This document shows, one piece after another, positions 1 through 9,800 of a stretch of DNA of 50,911 nucleotides. The position numbers and the translations under genes were made by a program. The notes under the pieces were generated by a model, which was given only the letters and a program-made list of their open reading frames with translations, was not told the DNA's origin and made no database searches. The number at the start of each line of letters is the position of its first letter. Positions within the stretch are counted from its first letter, which is position 1. Source of the stretch: an uncultured Methanobrevibacter sp. (GTDB lineage Archaea; Methanobacteriota; Methanobacteria; Methanobacteriales; Methanobacteriaceae); the NCBI GenBank assembly GCA_900318035.1, contig ONJC01000022.1, positions 1 through 50,911 on the forward strand, read 5' to 3'.

Positions 1-804
1 TACGGCATAGCCGTTAATGGTAATTGCACGGTTGGAAATATTGAATTGAGCTGCAACTTTAACAACCTCAGGAACAGCGGCACTGTTCAGTTTCAAGGTG
101 GTATTAGTACCTGTAATATTAGCATCACCAGCATAGTTAATGGTAATTAAAGCACCGTTTTCACCTTTAACTGTGAATTTACCGTCGTTAGCAGTTACAG
201 TAGTATTTACAGCACCATTTACAGCGTATGTAATTGGAGCTTCAACAATAACATTTCCTTCACTGTCTTTAAGCACAATTGAAATGGTTAAATCATCACT
301 GATTGTAATTTCACTGAATTCAGATGATTTTGGAACAACAGGGGCTGTCTTATTGGTTTCAACAGTAGCAGTACCGTTCACATACTCAATAGGATATTCA
401 ACACCATCAACAACAACAGTTTCAGGAAGTGTATTGTTAGTAGCGTTAGCCTTAGCTTCCTCTAACTGTTTAAGTAAATCCTCGATTGTTTGATTAGCAT
501 CAGCCAACTCACCAGCTAACTTAGTAACATTCGCCTGAGCATCAGCAAGCTCAGCAGTTAAATCAACAATCTTATCAGTGGCATTAGATAACTCATCAGT
601 TAAATTTTCAACCTTACCATTAGCATCAGCCAACTCACCAGCCAATCTAGTAACATTAGCCTGAGCTTCTTCTAACTCAACAGTTAAATTCTCAACTTTC
701 TTATTAGCATCAGCCAACTCACCAGCCAAAGCAGTAACATTAGCCTGAGCATCAGCCAACTCACCAGCCAAAGCAGTAACATTAGCCTGAGCATCAGCCA
801 ACTC
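1..804 (-). pseudogene. C-terminal part of giant adhesin, out of frame with its N-terminal part; runs off left edge
   Basis: Reading the minus strand with codons ending at positions 804, 801 and so on gives an open frame down to base 1. It continues the adhesin at 794-10813 but is shifted one base relative to it. From the N-terminal side it encodes about nine 14-residue coiled-coil units (consensus GELADAQANVTALA), then a short segment around VVVDGVEYPIEYVNGTATVE, then an Ig-like domain containing KSSEFSEITISDD and FTVKGENGA. It leaves the window at a segment reading FNISNRAITINGYAV. The same series occurs in frame in the second adhesin (about 11560-12340), so this is the genuine C-terminus of the first adhesin and not a separate gene. 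In the paralog roughly 180 more residues follow. I see no ribosome binding site or start of its own. It may be untranslated, reached by +1 frameshifting, or in frame in other cells of the population; an assembly error in the repeats is also possible. Confidence 0.8.
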
Positions 805-860
805 GAGCTTCTTCTAACTCATCAGTTAAATTCTCAATCTTTTCTTTAGCTTCAGCAAGT
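440..860 (-). repeat. 42-bp repeats encoding 14-residue coiled-coil units (adhesin 1)
   Basis: About ten tandem 42-bp units encode 14-residue (two-heptad) blocks such as GELADAQANVTALA and GELADANGKVENLT. Hydrophobic residues fall at positions 3, 6, 10 and 13, giving an a/d core. Most units carry one N-glycosylation sequon, at unit position 9 (NVT) or 12 (NLT), outside that core. Some units are nearly identical in DNA, which favours slippage and unequal recombination. The frameshift junction is at about 802-808. Confidence 0.85.
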
Positions 861-3800
861 TCATCTGGTAAACCTGTTTCAATGGTAACAGTTCCGTTGA
901 CTAATTCACCCGGATACTCAACACCATCAACAATAACAGTAACGTTATTATCCGGTTCAACAGGTTCTTCTTCTACAACAAATGTGTATGTTGCAAATCC
1001 TGCAGCATAATTTTCTGTTGCAGCACTTTCAGCTGTAATAATGTATGAACCGGCTTTTGTGATTTCATATACTCCATTTACAGCTTCATCATTGACTTTA
1101 ATGGTTAATGCACCATCACTATCAGCAGTAACTTCAATTGTTACGTTATCACCGACTTTAGCATCAGTTATTGGAGTGATTTCAACAGTTGCGTTTTTAA
1201 TGCCGACCAAGAATACTTCACTGTATACTTCAGCCGCATATTCATCGTTTTCTTTAGCAAGAACAGTGACATTGTAGATTCCCGCTTTGCCTGCAGTGAA
1301 TTTATATGAAACAGCACCAGCTTTAAGGATATTGTTTAAGGATGTACTTAATACACCGTTGGAACCAGGATTGAGTTCTTTACCGTTGAGCAATACAATC
1401 AAATCGGCATTGGTATCGGCTTTAACGATGATTTCGATTTCATCTCCAACAGTCAGGTCATCTTTAGAGACAATTTCCACTTGAATGTTGGCGGCTTCCT
1501 TATCACTGACAACAACAGTTGCAGTTTCAGATTCACCTGCGTCATAATTATCATCACCCATATATTTGGCAACAATAGAGTATTCGCCGGCCTTATCAAA
1601 TGCAACAGTAATGTTACTGGTTTTTTCCAAATCAATTGCATACTCAGTGCTGCCAACATTAACGATTACAATGCCTGTGGCACCTTCACTAACATTGACA
1701 GAGATTGTTGTTTGAATACCAACTTTAACTTCGCCGGCTGCAGTCACGTTTATCTGTGATTGCAGTTTGTCGACTGTGAAGGATATTGTCTCGTTTGCAG
1801 ACGCATGATCTTTATCACCGGAATAGATTATATCCACATGATAATCGCCTGCAGAGATATTTTCAATAGTGCAGGTTGCATTACCGTTTTCATCCAATGC
1901 AATCTCTTCTCTCTTGCCGTTTACAATGACTGTTACATTTCCTGTAGCTTCAGGAATGCCTACGGCAATTACTGCATCTTTTCCAAGTTCGGCACCGGAG
2001 ACTGTAACGCTTACTTTGGAGTCCAATTTGGCCACATTCAATATTGTGCTGTTTTTAAAATCACCATAAATGTCTGATTTTAATATTGCAGTGACTTTGT
2101 AGTCTCCTGCAGCCAAGTCAGAAACTGTAAGATTTCCAAATCCGGCAATAACCTCAACAACATATATTTCGCCATCGACAACAACTGTCACATTATCATT
2201 AACATCACCGTTAAAGGTAATGTTGATTGTTGCATCCTGGCCAACAGTAATGTTTGAAACTTCAACAGTCAGTTTGGAAACATCTGACGGCAGGTTATCC
2301 CTGACAACATTATTTTCGCCTGAAGCGATATTTACAGCCTCATCGCTTACCAGTTCATGTGCATATAATGTGTTGCCGACTACATTTGAATCCTTAGCGC
2401 TCATCAGGTATACAGCATATTTTCCTTCAGTGAATATTTTATTGTCCCTGATGTCATATGTGTGGGTTCCTGAAGTGTATTGGGCGTAACTTATTCCATA
2501 CAATGCATTTGCATCGTCATATGCTGAAATGCTTCTGGAGTAAATGGTATTGTTATATACCTTAGCGGAGCTGTCCTGAAGTTCCATGCCTGAAACAAGT
2601 GCATATTCATTTGATGTAGCATATCCTGTCACATCAATGTTGTTGTTTGTTACGATAATGTCTGTTATGCCGTCATAGTTTTGTGAGTAGATACCCAATG
2701 CAGGTCCTCTGGAGAGTGAAGTCAGGTTGTTACTGTTGATGACCAGACCGGAATATGGGCCTGTGGCCTGTATAGGATAGGCTGTTCCAGCACCATTTTC
2801 ACCTGTGGTTGTATTTACCAGAATGTTATTGTTTTCAACAGTTACCTCTTCAAAGTTGTATAAATCCAAAACGTTTGCATATCCCGCTTTTCCAACACCG
2901 GTGAAGTCGGTTTGAGTAAAATTATTGCCCTTAATCACTAAATTATTGATGGTATCCACCATGAATGAATCGATTGTTGCAAATTCGCCTTCAGCTGATT
3001 TAGCATCGACGTTGACTGCATTGTCTGTGAACTCGACATTTTCACAGTCCTGCATTCCGATTCCCAATACAAGATCCTGATAGATTCCGTTCAATTCAGA
3101 GTAAGAATAACTGTATGCGACATCACGGGCAGGCAATGCGGCATTGATTTTGTTTCCTTTGATTTCAACATCACTGGAGCCGTCAATTATAAGTCCTGCC
3201 TGTTGGATAATGCCTGCCTTATTGTTTGCATCAAATATTATGGTTGAATCCAATAATTTGAATCCGTTTGAGGTTTTTGCCAAAATTCCATAGGCGGCAA
3301 CATTCACAGGAGCAGTGTAGTCAACAGATACATTGTTTAATTCAATGTTTTCACCATCTACCAGAATGGCAGCTCCCCCATTTTCACTGAAGTCGCTTCC
3401 ATCAGCAATTAATGCAATATCAGATACCTTTGAATCATCAGACTGGATGTGCAATGCAATGCCCTTTAATACGGCATTATCTCCTTTAATAGAAATTGTT
3501 CTTGGAATGTTTATTATATTAATGCCCAAATCGCTGAATTTACCATGGAACTGCAGTTCTTCATCGGTGATTTCATCCCTTAAATTACCTTCCTCATCAA
3601 AGAAGTTGAAGAATGTTTCATTGTACAGTCCATAAGTTCCGCTGACTGTTAAAGTGGCATTCATCTGAGCATCTTCAAACAACGGCAATCCGTTGACATA
3701 TTTTGCTGTCAGGTTATATATGCCTTCATTTTCAGAAATTACAACTTCACCAATAGCTTTGCTGTCTTTAACTTCAATGGTTGCTATCAGCTTTTCTCCA

Positions 3801-6800
3801 TTGACGTATAATTCAACCTCCCCGTCATTTACGGCACTGTCTGAAGTTACATTGATTTCAACAGTCACCTTATCGTATTTTCTTGCATTGATGTCAGCTA
3901 TTTCAACAGTTACCGGTGATGATAGCGCATATAATATTTGTGTTTCACCGTCAACAGCTGCTGCAATGAACTTCAGGTTTTCGGGGACTGTATAGTCGTA
4001 TGTGAATTCCCCATTTTCCAAAGTTCCTGTGATATCTTCGAAAGAGGTTTTAATGGTTTCACTGCGTTTTACTGTAATCGGCTTGGATAATGTGCCGTTT
4101 GCAGTTCCGGTAGTGTAGCTGTTAATGCTCACGGTTAATTTTACAGTGCTTCCGGCAACTATTGGAGTGTCGTTTGTTACTGTCAGAATGGCCCATCGGT
4201 TTATAGTTGGCCTATAGCCGTTTCCTCCAACAAACTCTTTTGGACTGAGGTTAGTTCCCCACCAGTTATCGTTCATTATGATTGAAGGAGATGTGACATC
4301 AGATCTTAATCCGTAAACTGCCAAATCGTTTGCATCTTTGTTGTTTATAATTACTGAGTTTGCAACAGTTACAGTAGTGGTTTTGGCAAGGATAGCTCCA
4401 CCGTTTGAATCGCATGTGTTGTTTTCAAACAGACTGTCAGAAATTGCCATTGTGCCCTGTCTATCGTAACTTGAAGGTGATGAGACATATATGGCTCCTC
4501 CACCGTAGTCGTCTTTTCCGTTTGCATGGTTTGAGATGAATTCGCTGCAGGTTATTTTTACATCAGAGTTTAACTGTTCAATTTGTATTGCTCCACCGCA
4601 GGATGTGCCCTGGGCTTTATTTCCTTTGAATGTTGTATTGTCGACTGTCAATGCGAATTCATATATTGCTCCAGTACGTTGAGCGTAAATTGCACCGCCA
4701 CCCCAGGTTTCCTTACCTTTTGCAATATTATTTTCAAATGTTGAATTGAATATATTTATCTGAGTACCATCTTTTTCAGTTTGAGTATAGATTGCTCCGC
4801 CTCTGACCGCTGTACAGTTTGCTATTGTAGTGTTTATTATTGTCAGTTTGCCTACACTGAAAATGGCTCCACCATTGTTTTGTGAAGCTGATGAATTTGC
4901 CAGTGTACAGTTAATCAGAGTCAATTCGTTGCTGTTTCCTAAAAGTGCACCACTTTCATCAATTGTGTATCCGTTTACCATTATGACATTGGAAATAACA
5001 ACTTTTGCATCTTCACCAACGTAAAGTATTCTGTTACTGTTTTGAGCATCTATAATGGCTCTTCCTTCACCGGTAATGTTTAAGTCATCAGACACTATTC
5101 CCAAATCACCGGTTTTATGAGTTCCTTCAAGAAGGACTATTTTTCCCTTAGCTGCAAGTTCCAGAGCTTTTGCGATTGTTGCAACAGGAGCATCGCGGGT
5201 ACCCGGATTTGAATCATCACCGCCAGGTGAAACAAATATTGTTCCGGCTTCAGGATTGAATGGGAATAATATTTCAGCCTGAGATGATTTTACAGATATT
5301 GACAAGTCCCTTTCATCAATAGTGTAGTTTACACTTGCCTGATTGCCATTCATTGTGATTGTTTCATTCAATAAACCGCTTGTGGATGTTAAAGTTACGT
5401 TAATGACATTCTTAGGAAGATTTTCATTGTCAAATGCAACAGTTATTGTCACTTCATCGCCTGCTGCTGCATCTTCAGGTGTTAATGTTGCAGTCATTTT
5501 AACAATGTTTGTAACTTTTGCGTTGGTATTTGCCTTATCATTGTTACCCCACCAGTTGTTCTCGGCGGTTACTGCTCCACCAGCAGCATTGATTGCATAT
5601 CTCTCATCACCGTCGTTTGTAAGGATGATTGAATCTGAGACATCGAGTCTTCCGGCACCTATGTAGAATCCTGCATCATTATGGTTTTCTCCGTTACCTG
5701 TGTTATTGATGAAAACTGATTTGCTTACGGTTATTTTACCTGTTCCGGTTCCAATATATACTGCAGAACCGTATCCTCCAGCACTTTCTGCACTAGTATT
5801 GGCCAGGTTATTTGTGAATGTTGAATTGGCCACATTTACGACAACACTGCCTGACATGAATATTGCAGCACCATTACCTTTTTGTGCAACGTTTCTGTCA
5901 AAGGTACAGTTTATTACATCAACACTGCCTGTTTGAGCGGAACTTGCCTTATTGGCCCAAATTCCAGCACCTTTTTGTACAGTGTTGTTTCTAAATACTG
6001 TATTTTCAACGGTTGTTATTGCAGAGTTTGAATATATGACGCCCATTGAATTCTGATTTGCCCTAAATAAATTATTGTCATAGAATTGGGAATTATTTAT
6101 GATTAACCTGGTGCCTGCGGATGCGGAAACACCATACTTAGCGCTGTTTTTATAGAATCTGACATTTTCCAAAGACAGATATTTACCGTCGGATGAAGTG
6201 TATATCAAATTGGAACTAGCAGAATATCCGTTTGTAAATCCAATGTTGGTGAGATTAAGACCTGCATCATTCTGGATGAATCTGTTGTTGTTTCCATCTA
6301 TTATCACATCACCGATACCCCTAATGTCCACATCTTTTGTAATCTGTAATGTTGTGCCAAGCACATGTGTTCCTTCCAAAAGAATGATTTTACCGATTCC
6401 TGCATCTGCAAGCTCAATTGCATGTGCAATAGTTTTCACACTGGTATCTGCAGTCAGACCATCACTTGCATCATCACCGTTTTCATATGACACATAGATT
6501 GTACCTGCAGGAGCTGGAGGTTCTATCGGCATTACCACACTAACATCACCAGAAGTTGCAGTGACATCTACATCACTGATGTCAATTGTATAAGTTGCAC
6601 TTGCCTGAGCATCATTAACAGTTACAACTTCATTTAAATTACCACTGGTTGATGTAAATGTTACTTTAATAACACCATCAGGCAATTTATCATTGCCAAA
6701 TGTTGCAGTCACTGTAATATCATCCCCTGCATGAGCACTGATTGGTGTGAAACCTGCATCCATCCTTACCCATCTTTCAACAGTTATGCCACTGCCTACA

Positions 6801-9800
6801 TTAGCAGGTGCATCATTACTTCCCCACCAGTTATCATTGGCGGTTACAGTTGCAGGATCTGAATAGGTACTTTCATACCTGCTGATTGCATTACCCTCTT
6901 CCAATATTATTGAATTTTCAACACTGGCAGTGCCACCATATGCATATATTGCATCACCAGCAGAAGCACTGTTATCTGTGAAGACACACTGATTGATAGT
7001 TACGCTACCTTGTGTATATACTGCACCACCATACCTATTGGCAGTGTTCTTATTAAATGTAGAGTTAGTGATTGTCAAAGTAACCTGATTACCACTGCAT
7101 CTTACTGCAGCACCATCACCATAACTTCCACTTGCACCATTTTCATCAAAGGTACAGTTAACAATATCAACAACAGGATTAACCAGATTGGTATATGAGT
7201 ACATTACATATACTGCACCGCCGATAGCTGCCTTATTGCTTTTGAACTGTGAATTTGAAATTGTGGCCTTATTGTATGCTGTTATTGCAGCTGAAGCAGA
7301 ACCTGTGCTGGAAGACACATCATTGTCTAAAAATCTGGAATTGTTTACCAATAATTCTCCATTGCTGCTTATTACTCCATAAGTGCTTGAAGAAGATTTG
7401 AAAGTGGTTCCGTTGACATTCAAGGTTGCACCCTTAATGTTTTGGATTACACCCTTGGATGAAGTTACTTTAATGTTATTGAACTCTGAAGTGTTGATTA
7501 ATAAATTTGCATTGTTTAAAATTAAAGCATCTGATATGCTTGCCGGAACAAGAGTGAACTTGATGTTTGAAATATTAAGGTTTGCGTTGTTTTCTATTAA
7601 ATTGTAGATAGTTTTGTTTGTGGTTACCCATTCTTCATCCCAGTCGTCCCATTCTTCATATGTGATTGTAGTTTTGGCGTTTGAGTTTACAGTGACATCA
7701 CCTTCACCGATTATTTCCAAATCCCTGGTGATGTTCAATAATGTGTTTACAGTGTATTCACCGGTTAAAACAATAATTTTGCCATCAGCGATTTCCACAG
7801 CCTTTTCAATGGTTTTTACTGCAGTTTCTCTGGTTTTACCGTTGTTTGCATCTGCACCATTAGCCCCATCGACATAGGTTACAGATTCAGCAGCACCTTC
7901 AACGGTTATTGGAATTTCAATGCTTGCTTTAGAGGAGCTGACTGTTACAGTATCATCACCCGGATTGACGGCTGTGTAAATGAATTTGACAACATTGTCT
8001 TTAGTGACGTCCTCAGTGGAGTTTAAATCACCATTGACTGCACCTGATGTGACCTCAACTTCAGGAATGCTGTCACTTAAAGGTTTTAAGCTATTAGCCA
8101 GATCCATATAATTGGTAAAGTCAACTGTAATTTCAACATTGTCTCCAACCTCAATAGCTTCACCAGTCAAATCGGTGGCTACATTCATTACAACCCATCT
8201 TGAGGAGTCGATTTCACATGGTACATCATTTCCCCAGTCGTCCTCATAGGTTCCGACACCATTAAATGATTGAGGATTGCTGTTGGTTCCCCACCAGTTG
8301 TATTTGGCGTTGACTTCATCTTCACTTGATGAATAAATAATTCCGTTTTCACCATCACTTAACAATACGCAGTAATTGATGGTTAGTTCACCTGCATTGC
8401 GTACCGCATCACCGTGATATCCTGCACCTGCAGCGTTATCAATGAATACTGACTTGGTGATTGTTGCCTTCTTGTTGGTTGCTACATGAATTGCACCTGC
8501 ATCCTTATCAGCCTTATTACCAATGAATGTGGAATTGGTAACTGTCAGTTCATCGAAATCGTTGATTGCACCACCATACCCAACATTATTTGTGTTGTTG
8601 GTGAATCTGGAATCTCTTACAGTAACCTTACCTGACACTTTTACAATTCCCAATCTACCTGCATTATTTGCAAAGGTAGTGTTTTCAATGACTGCATTGG
8701 TATTGGAAGTTGTATAGATGATTGCATAATCAGTTACAGTGTTATTTTCAAATACTGTATTTGTAATGTTAATGCTTCCGCCTTCAATAATGTTTCCGCC
8801 GTTGTGATTTGCAACTACGCAGTTGTCCATGGTCAGTTTACCATTGTTTTTAATCAGGCTGCCTGGACCCGGGTTGTCTGTCAATGTTAAATTGGTTAAA
8901 ATCAGATTGTCTGCAAAACTGTATACTGCCTGACCATGATAATTATTAGCACCGACAACAGTTAAATTAGTTAATATTAACCAATCTGCACTATCACCAT
9001 AGTCCATTGTGAATAATCTGTCGCCATCAGCATCCAAAACAACATTGCCTTTACCGGTAACGTTTAAAGCTTTAGTTACATGATACATGTTTCCTTTGTA
9101 AGTTCCTTCGTTTATGACAATCTGACCCAATCCATCGTTTGCACGTTCAATAGCTTTAGCTATGCTTGAAACAGGAGAGTTTAGAGAACCATCGTTATTG
9201 TCATCTCCGTTTACGTCAACATATATTACTCCATGATAATCATGCTGACTGGATTCATCTTTAAATACTATATCTTCACTGGCTTCACCTGACTTTACAT
9301 TAACAAGCGCATTTACATTACCTGCAGTGAAAGTTGCCTGTTTTACTTCACCTTGTAAAACAGTAAGAGTTTCCGGTTCAACCGTACCGTTCACTGCTGT
9401 GAATTTGACATCATAGCTTTCTTTAGGAATTTTACCACCACTCAATTCTTCCAAAACTCCAGAAGTGGTGTTTACATGGTTAAAATCTACTGTTAATGTT
9501 ACTTCATCACCTGATTCCACCTGAGAAGTGCTGGCTTCAACATTCATGACAACCCATCTGTTGACAGTGATGTTTTTCCCGGATACTTTTGTTGTCGGAT
9601 CGTTGGTATTCCACCAGTTATTGTTTGCAACTGCAATTCCCTGACCGTATACTGCATCATATCCCTGTCCGGTACGTGTTTCAATGGACAAGTCGTTAAT
9701 CAATGAGGAGTATGAAATATATAAAGTCTGCATATCCACATAGATTGCAGGCAATGTTGCGTCAGTTGCGCTGTTATTTTCAATCACTGAATTTGTAACA

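Noticed and set aside
440..860. Regular 42-bp repeats considered as a CRISPR or satellite array
   Set aside because: The repeats are in frame, adjoin without unique spacers, and encode heptads matching the paralogous adhesin.
1481..2077. Long open frames on the plus strand antisense to the adhesins
   Set aside because: They mirror the codon bias of the minus-strand gene, lack ribosome binding sites, and encode low-complexity sequence without family resemblance.
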